Assembly (NCBI GenBank): GCA_037200985.1
Contig: JBBCGJ010000001.1
Coordinates: 4,502,756-4,566,755, forward strand
Length of the DNA stretch: 64,000 bases
Reading direction: 5' to 3'
DNA from: Rhizomicrobium sp.
GTDB lineage: Bacteria > Pseudomonadota > Alphaproteobacteria > Micropepsales > Micropepsaceae
Positions 1 through 7,601 of the stretch are shown here, one piece after another. Below the pieces are notes generated by a model, which was not told where the DNA came from, searched no databases, and saw only the letters and a list, made by a program, of their open reading frames with translations. Within the stretch, counting starts at the first letter, position 1. Every line of letters starts with the position of its first letter. Made by a program: the position numbers and the translations under genes.

Positions 1-1
1 C

Positions 2-154
2 TATTGGGTGGCGCTGGAAGTCGCGCTGGCCGACCGGCGCATCGCGCTGGAGGAAGTGCGCATCCTGGACGCCCTGCGCCGGCGCCTGGAGATCGACAAG
101 CTGGTCGCGGCCGCCATCGAACGGGGCGCGCGCGCGAAGTATCAAGTCGCGTGA
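2..154 (+). CDS. TerB-family (tellurite-resistance-like) protein, C-terminal fragment
   Basis: Only the last 50 codons are in the window; the gene starts upstream of base 1. The visible end reads as amphipathic helices with the pattern VALADRRIALEEVRILDAL and a closing AIERGARAKY. This resembles the C-terminal helices of TerB/DnaJ-TerB-like domains, in which acidic residues follow an A-D-G/R-x-L/I-x-x-E-E motif. Function in this family is poorly known (metal or stress response). The TGA stop overlaps the GTG start of the next gene (GTGA), so the two are probably translated together. The family call is tentative because most of the protein is missing. Confidence 0.5.
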   Translation, partial: YWVALEVALADRRIALEEVRILDALRRRLEIDKLVAAAIERGARAKYQVA

Positions 155-675
155 AGCGGCTTCTGCTGCTGCGCCACGCCAAGGCGGTTCCCGCGGAATC
201 CGGAATCGAGGATCACGAGCGCGCGCTCTTGAAGCGCGGCCGGGAGGACGCGCCCCGGCTCGGGCGCTACATCGAAAAATGCGGCTACGCGCCGGACTTC
301 ATCGTGTCCTCGACGTCGAAGCGCACGGTCGAGACGGTGGAGCTGGTGACCGATGCGCTCGCCGGCACGCGCCGGATCGACTATCTCGAAGCGCTCTATC
401 TCGCGGAGCCCGAACTGATCCTGTCCGTCGTGCGTCTGGCACCCGACACGATGAAAAGCCTGATGGTCGTCGGCCACAATCCCGGTTTGGAGCATCTGGC
501 GACCCAGCTCGCGCGGGAGCCCGTCAAGCGCAAGGAGCGCGACCGCTTCGACCTGATCGAGGAGAAATTCCCGACCTGCGCGCTGGCGGTGCTGGATTTC
601 GACGTAACGCGCTGGCGCGACGTCGCACCGGGCCAGGGCGCGCTCAAGGATTTCGTGCGGCCCCGTGACCTCTGA
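151..675 (+). CDS. sixA: SixA-type histidine phosphatase
   Basis: This 174-aa protein belongs to the histidine phosphatase (phosphoglycerate-mutase-like) superfamily. The catalytic RHA motif is near the N-terminus (LLLLRHAKA, His9). A second histidine motif, VVGHNPGLEHLA, lies in the C-terminal half. SixA enzymes remove phosphate from phosphohistidine, for example on phosphorelay or PTSNtr proteins. The start is set at GTG 151, which overlaps the upstream stop; the longer reading back to base 4 is low-complexity and runs through the preceding gene. It overlaps the next gene by 11 bp, suggesting co-translation. The family is clear but the physiological substrate is not known. Confidence 0.85.
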   Translation: MKRLLLLRHAKAVPAESGIEDHERALLKRGREDAPRLGRYIEKCGYAPDFIVSSTSKRTVETVELVTDALAGTRRIDYLEALYLAEPELILSVVRLAPDTMKSLMVVGHNPGLEHLATQLAREPVKRKERDRFDLIEEKFPTCALAVLDFDVTRWRDVAPGQGALKDFVRPRDL

Positions 676-1558
676 CGAGACGACGCTGAAAGAACTCGAA
701 AGTCGCGTCCGCGACGCGTTCCCGCGCCTCGCCTTCGCGAAGGCCGAGCTGAACGACTATGGCGAGGACAATGTCGTCCTTGTGCTCGACCGCGAATGGA
801 TCGTGCGGGCGCCGCGCACGCCCGAATATCTGTGGCGCTTCGCGGCCGAGCTGTCGCTCCTCGAGGCGCTGCGGCCGGTCTCGCCCGTTGCCGTCCCCCA
901 CTACGAATTCGTGGCGCCGGATCGCGGCATGGGCGCCTATCGCATGATCCCGGGCACCGAATTGACGCCGCCGGTCTTCGCGCTGCTGGAGCGGCAGGCA
1001 CAGCGGTCGGCGCTGATCGCGCTCGGCGATTTCCTGAGCGTGCTGCACGGCCTTCCCGAGCAGACGATCCGCCAGCCGGACGGCATGATCCAGCGGTGCT
1101 GGAGCGGCGAGCAATATGCGGCGCGCTATCGCGGCATGCGGCGCGCGAAAATCGCCCGGGTGACGCCCGAAGCCATGTTGAAGCGTTTCGACGCCTTTCA
1201 CGCCGCTTTGGAGACGCAGGAGCTCCCGGTGTCTCGCCTAGTGCATGACGATCTCACCGAGGATCACATCCTGGTCCGCCCGGACGGCGCCTTGGGCGGC
1301 GTCATCGACTTCAGCGACGCCGCGATCGGCGATCCCGCGGCCGACTTCGCCTGGTTCTGGCGCCTGGGCGAGGCGAATGTCGATCTGGTGCTCGCGCATT
1401 ATCGCTGGGCCGACCCGGAACTGAAGATACGGGCGCGGTGGAATTATGTGCGGTTCCTGATCAACCAGATCGCCTATGGTGACAAGGCCAAGTGGAATCT
1501 GGCGCCGGACCAGGCGTTCGCAGAGCTGGACGGGCACCAGAAGCAGCTCGGATTTTGA
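665..1558 (+). CDS. Aminoglycoside phosphotransferase (APH)-family kinase
   Basis: 297 aa with the APH/choline-kinase fold. The Brenner-type catalytic loop HDDLTEDHILV carries the expected D at residue 195-196. The metal-binding segment IDFSDAAIGDPAADFA has D215/D218. Such enzymes phosphorylate small molecules. Chromosomal copies outside resistance cassettes usually act on metabolites, so a resistance role should not be assumed. The start is GTG 665, inside the end of the sixA-like gene (11 bp overlap), so it is likely translationally coupled. The substrate cannot be told from sequence. Confidence 0.85.
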   Translation: MTSDETTLKELESRVRDAFPRLAFAKAELNDYGEDNVVLVLDREWIVRAPRTPEYLWRFAAELSLLEALRPVSPVAVPHYEFVAPDRGMGAYRMIPGTELTPPVFALLERQAQRSALIALGDFLSVLHGLPEQTIRQPDGMIQRCWSGEQYAARYRGMRRAKIARVTPEAMLKRFDAFHAALETQELPVSRLVHDDLTEDHILVRPDGALGGVIDFSDAAIGDPAADFAWFWRLGEANVDLVLAHYRWADPELKIRARWNYVRFLINQIAYGDKAKWNLAPDQAFAELDGHQKQLGF

Positions 1559-1585
1559 GGCGTCAGCTTCTCGGTAGCGGAGAGA

Positions 1586-3097
1586 TCAGGTCAGTCCCAG
1601 TCTCGCGAACTGCTCGTCCGGCGCGTCGACGCTTTTCAGCGCCTCGCGCAGCATCGCGGCCATATCCTTTTCCAGTCCGCTGCCGGCGAGATTGTTCTCC
1701 TCGCCGGGATCCTGCGTCAGATCGTAGAGGTGGTTGCCCGAGAACCGCGCCATGGCCCAGAACGGCACCGCGTCGCTCTCGTCCCAGGTCTGGCGGATCA
1801 CCGGCACATTGGCGCCGGGCATGCGATCCAGCCGGGCGCGCGCGTCGGGCAGGGGCATCTCCTGCTCGCGATTGAGAAAATGCGTCGGCATGGTCGACCA
1901 GCGGTTCGACCAGGCGCCCAGCGGCCGGTTGGCCCCGGCCGGCGCGCGGGCATATTTCCGCTTGCCGTCGATCAGGTGCACTTCACGGCCCCACACACCG
2001 GCGAGCAGCCAATCGCGAATCGCCTTCGTCTCGCCGGACAGCAGCGGCAGCAGCGAGCGGCCATGCGTCCGCTGCCGCACCTGTTCGGTCACGCCGAACA
2101 GCTCCGCCAGCGTGGCGAAGATGTCCACGCTCGTCGTCAGCGCATCGCAGGTTCCCGTCGCGGCGCCCGGCGCCGCGACGAGGAAGGGGATGTGCCCCAG
2201 CGTCTCGTAGATCGGCACGCCCGGCTTGCCCCAGATGTCCTTCTCGCCGAGATAGTGGCCGTGATCGGTGCAGAGCACGACGAGGGTGTCGTCCCACAGG
2301 TTCTTCTCGTCGATCCGGTCGAGCACCTTGCCTAGCCAATGATCGATCATGGCCAGCTTGGCGCCGTAGCGGCTGCGGATCTGCGCGCCCTCGCGCGCGC
2401 TCATCACCCCGCGACCGACCAGGCCCACGCCATAGGGCGGCCAGATCAAGGGCGGGCCGTCCCAATCGGGATCGTAGCGCTTGATGTAGTCGTCCGGCGT
2501 GTCGAAGGGCTCGTGCGGATCGAACTCGTCGACGAACAGGAAGAAGCGGTCATGCGCGCCGGCATTGTCGCCGAGCCAGTCCGCCGCCGCCTGCATGGTG
2601 CGCGGCCCGGGAAAATCCGCCTCGCCGCGAAAATAGCCGCGCGACTTGTCGTAGGGCATGTGACGCTGGAAACCGATATGCGGCGATCCCGCCCAGCTTG
2701 GATCGGCCTTGGTCTTCCACGCGTCGCCCTCATGGCCGCGCTGGTAGCCCCAGGCAGTGAAATCGACGTGGTAGTTTTCCCCGCCCGTCTCGAACAGGTG
2801 CGGATGGTCGCTGATGAGCTGGGAGACGACACCCGCCTTCTTCAGCGGATAGGTGATCGCGTCCTCCCAGATCTCCACCGAACCCCAGGGCCGCCACAGA
2901 AAGTCCCAGGCGCCGCACAGGATATCGTGCCGCGCCGGCATGCAGGGCAGCGACGCCGCATGGTGATTGGTGAAGCGCACCGAACGCTTTGCCAGGCGGT
3001 CGATATTGGGTGTCGCGAATTCGCGGCCGCCATAGGCGCCGACCATGTGGCGATTGAGGCTGTCGAGGAGGAGGACGATCGCGTTCCGCGCGATCAT
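1586..3097 (-). CDS. Sulfatase (alkaline-phosphatase superfamily), cytosolic
   Basis: 503-aa sulfatase. The signature C-x-P-x-R is CMPAR at residues 52-56, where Cys52 would be oxidised to formylglycine by a maturase encoded elsewhere. Metal ligands include D12 in the N-terminal LLLDSLN and D278/H279 in TDHGHYLGEKD. The protein starts directly with MIARNAIVLLLDS and has no signal peptide, so it is expected in the cytoplasm, unlike most sulfatases. It hydrolyses sulfate (or phosphonate) esters of unknown substrate. Its ATG overlaps the stop of the upstream GNAT gene by 4 bp, so the two form an operon on the minus strand. Confidence 0.85.
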   Translation of the reverse strand: MIARNAIVLLLDSLNRHMVGAYGGREFATPNIDRLAKRSVRFTNHHAASLPCMPARHDILCGAWDFLWRPWGSVEIWEDAITYPLKKAGVVSQLISDHPHLFETGGENYHVDFTAWGYQRGHEGDAWKTKADPSWAGSPHIGFQRHMPYDKSRGYFRGEADFPGPRTMQAAADWLGDNAGAHDRFFLFVDEFDPHEPFDTPDDYIKRYDPDWDGPPLIWPPYGVGLVGRGVMSAREGAQIRSRYGAKLAMIDHWLGKVLDRIDEKNLWDDTLVVLCTDHGHYLGEKDIWGKPGVPIYETLGHIPFLVAAPGAATGTCDALTTSVDIFATLAELFGVTEQVRQRTHGRSLLPLLSGETKAIRDWLLAGVWGREVHLIDGKRKYARAPAGANRPLGAWSNRWSTMPTHFLNREQEMPLPDARARLDRMPGANVPVIRQTWDESDAVPFWAMARFSGNHLYDLTQDPGEENNLAGSGLEKDMAAMLREALKSVDAPDEQFARLGLT

Positions 3098-3657
3098 CTG
3101 GCGTGGCTGCGCTCGGCGAGCGCCAGCGTGCGCCAGCCGAAGGCCGTTTCGGGCACCATGTCGCCCATCATGCGCGCTGTGCGCTCGGCAACCACGCGCC
3201 CGCCCATGCTCTCGTAGAAGAACCGCGCATTGTTCTTGGCGTGCGCCCAGATTTGGCAGGAGGTAAAGCCGCGCGCCCGCAGAATTGCGAAGGCGCCGTT
3301 CAAAAGCGTACGCCCGGCACCGCGGCCGAAATAATTCGGGTCCACATATAAAGTGTAGACCTCCCCGTCATAGCCGAGGGTCTTGTCCCGCGCCGCGCCG
3401 AGGCTCGCCATGGCGACGACACCGGCCTTCGCGTCTTCGGCAACGAGCACGGTTTCGCGCTTCTGCGAGCGGATCGCGGCCTGCCAGCGCGCGGTCTGGC
3501 CCGCCGGCGTCATTGCGCACAGCATGGCGCGCGACAGGACCGCGGGATAGGTGTCGTGCCAGGATTCAATATAAATACGCGCGACTTCCGCGGCATCTTT
3601 CGGCCGCGCCACTCTGATGGTCAGCGCGAGTTCGTCCATGGGCAAAGCTTCGCGCAA
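3094..3657 (-). CDS. GNAT-family N-acetyltransferase
   Basis: 187 aa as drawn, or 181 aa if it starts at the internal ATG at 3639 (MDELALTIRVARP), which fits the family start better. The acetyl-CoA binding segment is visible as VDPNYFGRGAGRTLLNGA, the Q/R-x-x-G-x-G/A motif. The N-terminal IRVARPKDAAEVARIY is typical of GNAT beta1-alpha1. It transfers an acetyl group from acetyl-CoA to an amine of unknown identity. It is the first gene of a two-gene unit with the sulfatase, overlapping it by 4 bp; the pairing is unusual but may be incidental. Confidence 0.85.
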   Translation of the reverse strand: MREALPMDELALTIRVARPKDAAEVARIYIESWHDTYPAVLSRAMLCAMTPAGQTARWQAAIRSQKRETVLVAEDAKAGVVAMASLGAARDKTLGYDGEVYTLYVDPNYFGRGAGRTLLNGAFAILRARGFTSCQIWAHAKNNARFFYESMGGRVVAERTARMMGDMVPETAFGWRTLALAERSHAR

Positions 3658-4116
3658 CAGAAGAAGACCGGCAAGGGGATTCGTAGACGCCGGCGTCGTT
3701 CATGTAGATGAACGGGAAGACGAACGGCTGTGGCGGCTCAACAACTGCTCGCCAAGAAAACGCCGCAAATTCGTGGACGGTAAAATTGCCGCGTAGATCG
3801 CGTTTGCGAAAAGCGCGAACGGGCGTATGCTCGAATCAAATCAGCCATACTGCTTCAGGGCTTAGCGGATGTGCTGCAAGAAAAACGACAGAGGAAACGC
3901 GACGGCGTGGCGGTCGTACCGAAGGGTGCGGGTGAAGGCATGACGCTTGAGCGCGCGGGCTGCGAATGGAACTTTCTTTGCCACGTTTGGCTTTACGCTA
4001 TACTGCCGATGCGAACATCGCAGATGGAGTCGCGTCCACGCAGGGGATTAACAAACTGTTCTGTCGCCGTTCACGAAAGGAATCGTGAAATCGGCGGCCA
4101 ATAAGGAGTCAGAGTC
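3658..4116. other. Intergenic region upstream of prkA, divergent from the GNAT gene
   Basis: About 460 bp with no convincing gene and visibly lower GC than the neighbours. It must hold the promoters for the GNAT/sulfatase pair (left) and the prkA operon (right). Short open frames here (for example 3708-3935 and 3871-4104) lack convincing ribosome sites and have atypical composition. A perfect 7-bp hairpin, TTCACGA(AAGGAA)TCGTGAA, occupies 4070-4089, just before the prkA ribosome site AAGGAG at 4103-4108. Confidence 0.6.
3978..4004 (+). promoter_or_regulatory. Candidate sigma70-type promoter for prkA
   Basis: TTGCCA at 3978-3983 and TATACT at 3999-4004, separated by 15 bp, about 110 bp upstream of the prkA start. 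The -10 box is good but the spacing is short, so this is only a candidate. A general-stress (EcfG) GGAAC..CGTT pair with correct spacing was not found. Confidence 0.3.
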
Positions 4117-6060
4117 ATGAGCTCGCTCGACGTCTTTGACATCTTTTCGCGCGACTACGCGCGGGAACGCTTCGAGACCATGTCCTTGCGCGACTGGCTG
4201 CTCGCGGCGCGCGACGACAAGATGCTCTATGCCACGCCACCCGAACGCATGGTCGCCGCCATCGGCGAGGCCGCGCTGGTCGACACGGCGCAGGATCCCC
4301 GCCTCGCCCGCCTGTTCTCCAACCGCACCATCAAGGTCTATCCGGCCTTCACCGGCTTCTTCGGCATGGAAGACACGATCGAGCGCATCGTGGGCTACTT
4401 CAAGCACGCGGCGCAGGGCCTCGAGGAGAAGCGGCAGATTCTCTATCTGCTGGGGCCCGTCGGCGGCGGCAAGTCCTCGCTCGCCGAGCGCCTCAAGGAC
4501 ATGATGGAGAAGCATCCGATCTATGTGCTGAAAGCCGGTGACGTCATCAGCCCGGTATTCGAAAGCCCGCTGGGCCTTTTCCGTTCCGTCGAACTTGGCA
4601 ATCTGCTCGCCGAGCGCTACGGCATCGAGCGCCACCGCGTCGGCGGCGTGATGAGCCCCTGGGCCGTCAAGCGGCTGGATGAGTTCGGCGGCGATATTTC
4701 GAAATTCGAAGTGGCGAAGATCTATCCGTCGAAGCTGCGCCAATATGCCATCGCCAAGACCGAGCCGGGCGACGAGAACAACCAGGATATCTCCGCGCTG
4801 GTCGGCAAGGTGGACATCCGCAAGCTGGAGCATTTCAGCCAGAACGATCCCGACGCCTATTCCTTCTCGGGCGGGTTGTGCCGGTCCAACCAGGGCCTTC
4901 TCGAATTCGTCGAGATGTTCAAGGCGCCGATCAAGGTGCTGCACCCGCTGCTGACCGCGACGCAGGAAGGCAATTACATCGGCACCGAGACGCTGGGCCC
5001 GATCCCGTTCAACGGCACCATCCTCGCCCATTCGAATGAGGCGGAATGGACCGTCTTCAAGAACAACCGCAACAACGAAGCCTTCCTCGATCGCATCTGC
5101 GTCGTCACCGTGCCCTATTGCCTGCGGGTGACGGAGGAGACCGCGATCTACAAGAAGCTGTTGGAGGCCTCCAACCTCGGCGGCACGCCGACCGCGCCCG
5201 AAACGCTGGAGATGCTGGCCAAGTTCTGCGTCGCCACGCGGCTGAAGGAGCACGAGAATTCCAACATCGTCTCCAAGATGCGCGTCTACGACGGCGAGAA
5301 GCTGAAGGACACCGATCCGAAGGCCAAGACCTTGCAGGAATACAAGGACATGGCCGGCGTCGACGAGGGCATGACCGGCATCTCGACCCGTTTCGCCTAC
5401 AAGACGTTGTCGGAGACCTTCAACTACGACCATTCGGAGGTTGCGGCCGATCCGGTGCATCTGATGTATGTGCTGGAGCAGGCGATCAAGCGCGAGCAAT
5501 TCCCCGACGAGACCGAGAAGAAATATCTCGAATTCATCAAGGCGGAGCTGGCGCCGCGCTATGCCGAGTTCATCGGCAAGGAGATCCAGAAGGCCTATCT
5601 GGAGTCCTATGGCGAGTACGGCCAGAACCTGTTCGACCGCTACATCGCCTATGCCGACGCCTGGATCGAGGACCAGGACTACAAGGACGCCGACACAGGC
5701 CAATTGCTCGACCGCGCGGCGCTCGACAACGAGCTCTCGAAGATCGAGAAGCCGGCGGGCATCGCCAATCCGAAGGATTTCCGCAACGAGGTCGTGAAGT
5801 TCGCGCTACGCTACCGCGCCCAGAACGACGGCAAGAACCCGGCCTGGACGGCCTATGAGAAGATCCGCTCGGTGATCGAGAAGCGCATGTTCACCCAGGT
5901 TGAGGACCTCCTGCCGGTGATCAGCTTCGAGTCCAAGAAGGACAACGACACGGCGAACAAGCACAACGAGTTCATCAAGCGCATGCTGGCGCGCGGCTAT
6001 ACCCCGCGTCAGGTCCGCCGCCTGGTCGAGTGGTACATGCGCGTGAACAAGGCGGGGTAG
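4117..6060 (+). CDS. prkA: PrkA serine protein kinase / AAA+ protein
   Basis: 647 aa, the normal length for the PrkA (YeaG) family. The N-terminal PrkA AAA domain contains the Walker A loop GPVGGGKS (residues 113-120). The C-terminal part carries the kinase-like PrkA_C region. PrkA/YeaG is an AAA+/protein kinase linked to sporulation in Bacillus and to nitrogen starvation and stress tolerance in Gram-negatives. The start is fixed by AAGGAG at 4103-4108, 8 nt before the ATG. It is the first gene of the conserved prkA-yeaH-spoVR (yeaG-yeaH-ycgB) set, all on the plus strand. A palindromic repeat separates it from the next gene. Confidence 0.95.
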   Translation: MSSLDVFDIFSRDYARERFETMSLRDWLLAARDDKMLYATPPERMVAAIGEAALVDTAQDPRLARLFSNRTIKVYPAFTGFFGMEDTIERIVGYFKHAAQGLEEKRQILYLLGPVGGGKSSLAERLKDMMEKHPIYVLKAGDVISPVFESPLGLFRSVELGNLLAERYGIERHRVGGVMSPWAVKRLDEFGGDISKFEVAKIYPSKLRQYAIAKTEPGDENNQDISALVGKVDIRKLEHFSQNDPDAYSFSGGLCRSNQGLLEFVEMFKAPIKVLHPLLTATQEGNYIGTETLGPIPFNGTILAHSNEAEWTVFKNNRNNEAFLDRICVVTVPYCLRVTEETAIYKKLLEASNLGGTPTAPETLEMLAKFCVATRLKEHENSNIVSKMRVYDGEKLKDTDPKAKTLQEYKDMAGVDEGMTGISTRFAYKTLSETFNYDHSEVAADPVHLMYVLEQAIKREQFPDETEKKYLEFIKAELAPRYAEFIGKEIQKAYLESYGEYGQNLFDRYIAYADAWIEDQDYKDADTGQLLDRAALDNELSKIEKPAGIANPKDFRNEVVKFALRYRAQNDGKNPAWTAYEKIRSVIEKRMFTQVEDLLPVISFESKKDNDTANKHNEFIKRMLARGYTPRQVRRLVEWYMRVNKAG

Positions 6061-6066
6061 CATCGA

Positions 6067-6197
6067 TGTCATCCCCGGCGAACGCGAGCGAAGCGAGCGT
6101 GAGGGAAGGGGACCCAGGCGGAAAGACCGGGCTCGATCTATCCACCTGGGTTCCCTTCCCCTCGCAATGCTTGCGCATTGCTCGGCCGGGAATGACA
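6067..6197. repeat. Palindromic intergenic repeat (131 bp, imperfect inverted repeat)
   Basis: The ends TGTCATCCCCGGC (6067-6079) and GCCGGGAATGACA (6185-6197) are inverted copies with one mismatch. The inner arms GGGAAGGGGACCCAGG and CCTGGGTTCCCTTCCC also pair. The right arm carries its own hairpin GCAATGC(TTGC)GCATTGC; the left arm contains the core GCGAGCGAAGCGA (6084-6096). The structure fits a dispersed, possibly RNA-folding repeat of the type common between genes in Alphaproteobacteria. It fills nearly the whole gap between prkA and yeaH. Confidence 0.8.
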
Positions 6198-6208
6198 GCA
6201 GTGTGCGA

Positions 6209-7510
6209 ATGACCCACTTCGTCGACCGCCGCCTCAATCCCAAGGGCAAGAGCCTCGCCAACCGGCAGCGCTTCCTGCGCCGCGCGCGAAATCAAATCCG
6301 CGAAGCCGTTCAGAAATCCCTCAAGGATTCCGCAGTCGCCGATCTCGGCAAGGAACGCAAGATCAAGATCTCGACCAAGGGCACGAAGGAGCCGCGCTTC
6401 CGGCTCGATCCGCGCGCCAGCGGCGAGCGCGACTTCGTCCTGCCCGGCAACAAGGAATTCTCGCCCGGTGACAGCATCGACAAGCCGAAATCGGGCAGCG
6501 GCGGCGCCGGCAAGGATGCTTCGGATTCCGGCGAGGGCGAGGACGATTTCGAGTTCACCATGACCCAGGACGAGGTGCTCGACATCTTCTTCGAGGATCT
6601 CGAACTGCCGAACCTCGTCCGCACCACGCTGAAGGAAACCCCGAACAAGCAGTGGAAGCGCGCCGGCATCACCACGGCCGGTTCGCCGACCCAGATCAAC
6701 CTCGTGCGCACCATGCGCAATTCCTTCGGTCGGAGGCTTGCCCTGAAGCGCCCGACCATGGCCGACGTGGCGGCGCTGGAGGCCGCGCTTGCCGCCGCCG
6801 AGCAGGACGATCCGGTCGATCCCGCGAAGATATCGGCGCTGAAAGAGCATCTCGCCAGGGCCATCGCCAAGCGCAAATGGGTCGGCTTCATCGACCCGAT
6901 CGACGTGCGGTTCAATTCCTTCACCGAGCAGCCGACGCCGACCAGCCAGGCGGTGATGTTCTGCCTGATGGACGTCTCGGGCTCGATGGGCGAGCGCGAG
7001 AAGGACCTCGCCAAGCGCTTCTACATGCTGCTGCACCTGTTCCTGAAGCGGCGTTACAAGAAGGTGGACGTCGTCTTCATCCGCCACACCCACGACGCGC
7101 AGGAAGTGAACGAGCAGGAGTTCTTCTATTCGCGCCAGTCGGGCGGCACGATCGTCTCGACCGCGCTCGACAAGATGCTGGAGATCCAGAAGGAGCGCTA
7201 TGCGACGGCCGACTGGAACATCTACGCGGCGCAGGCCTCGGACGGCTACACGCAGTCGGGCGACGCGCGCCACTGCGTCGACATGCTGAACGAGCTGATC
7301 ATGCCGCTCTGCCAGTACTACGCCTATATCGAGATCCTGGACGAGCGCGAGATGGAGGTATTCGCCTCCGAGGACAGCGGGGCCGAGCTTTGGCGCGCCT
7401 ACCGCACCGTGGCGGAGGAATGGTCCAACTTCGCGACCAAGCGCATCGCCAAGCCGGCGGACATCTTCCCGGTGTTCCACGAGCTGTTCAAGAAAACGGA
7501 GGCGGCGTGA
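6209..7510 (+). CDS. yeaH: YeaH/DUF444 von Willebrand factor A-like protein
   Basis: 433 aa, DUF444 (YeaH/YhbH) family. The basic N-terminus MTHFVDRRLNPKGKSLANR is diagnostic. The low-complexity Gly/Ser/Asp linker at about 85-113 is usual for the family. A MIDAS motif, MDVSGSMGE (D255-x-S-x-S259), marks the VWA-like C-terminal half. The protein works with PrkA and SpoVR in the stress response; its biochemistry is not settled. The ATG at 6209 follows the repeat end by only 11 bp and has no clear Shine-Dalgarno, so translation probably depends on the transcript structure formed by the repeat. Frames extending upstream (to 6167) read through the repeat and were not used. Confidence 0.93.
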   Translation: MTHFVDRRLNPKGKSLANRQRFLRRARNQIREAVQKSLKDSAVADLGKERKIKISTKGTKEPRFRLDPRASGERDFVLPGNKEFSPGDSIDKPKSGSGGAGKDASDSGEGEDDFEFTMTQDEVLDIFFEDLELPNLVRTTLKETPNKQWKRAGITTAGSPTQINLVRTMRNSFGRRLALKRPTMADVAALEAALAAAEQDDPVDPAKISALKEHLARAIAKRKWVGFIDPIDVRFNSFTEQPTPTSQAVMFCLMDVSGSMGEREKDLAKRFYMLLHLFLKRRYKKVDVVFIRHTHDAQEVNEQEFFYSRQSGGTIVSTALDKMLEIQKERYATADWNIYAAQASDGYTQSGDARHCVDMLNELIMPLCQYYAYIEILDEREMEVFASEDSGAELWRAYRTVAEEWSNFATKRIAKPADIFPVFHELFKKTEAA

Positions 7511-7546
7511 TGTTCCTGTCGACATCGCCGATATCACGCAGTAGCC

Positions 7547-7586
7547 GTCATCCTGAGGTGCGAGCAAAGCGAGCCTCGAAGGAACA
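7547..7586. repeat. Short palindromic intergenic repeat
   Basis: GTCATCCTGAGGTGCGAGC followed by AAAGCGAGCCTCGAAGGA. CGAGGC/GCCTCG-like arms (CTGAGGTGCGAGC against GCGAGCCTCGAAG) fold around the core GCGAGCAAAGCGA (7560-7572). It begins with the same GTCATCC as the larger repeat at 6067 and shares its core, and it lies in the second gap of the same operon. Confidence 0.65.
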
Positions 7587-7601
7587 CGGCGGGGCCCCGC
7601 C

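Noticed and set aside
3968..3987. EcfG-type promoter GGAAC..CGTT before prkA
   Set aside because: The boxes are 11 bp apart, not the 16-17 bp required.
3708..4104. Short frames (75 and 77 aa) upstream of prkA
   Set aside because: Overlap each other, no ribosome sites, and the composition is non-coding.
4048..5703. 551-aa open frame on the minus strand
   Set aside because: It is antisense to prkA, whose product has clear family motifs and a ribosome site; long antisense frames are common at this GC content.
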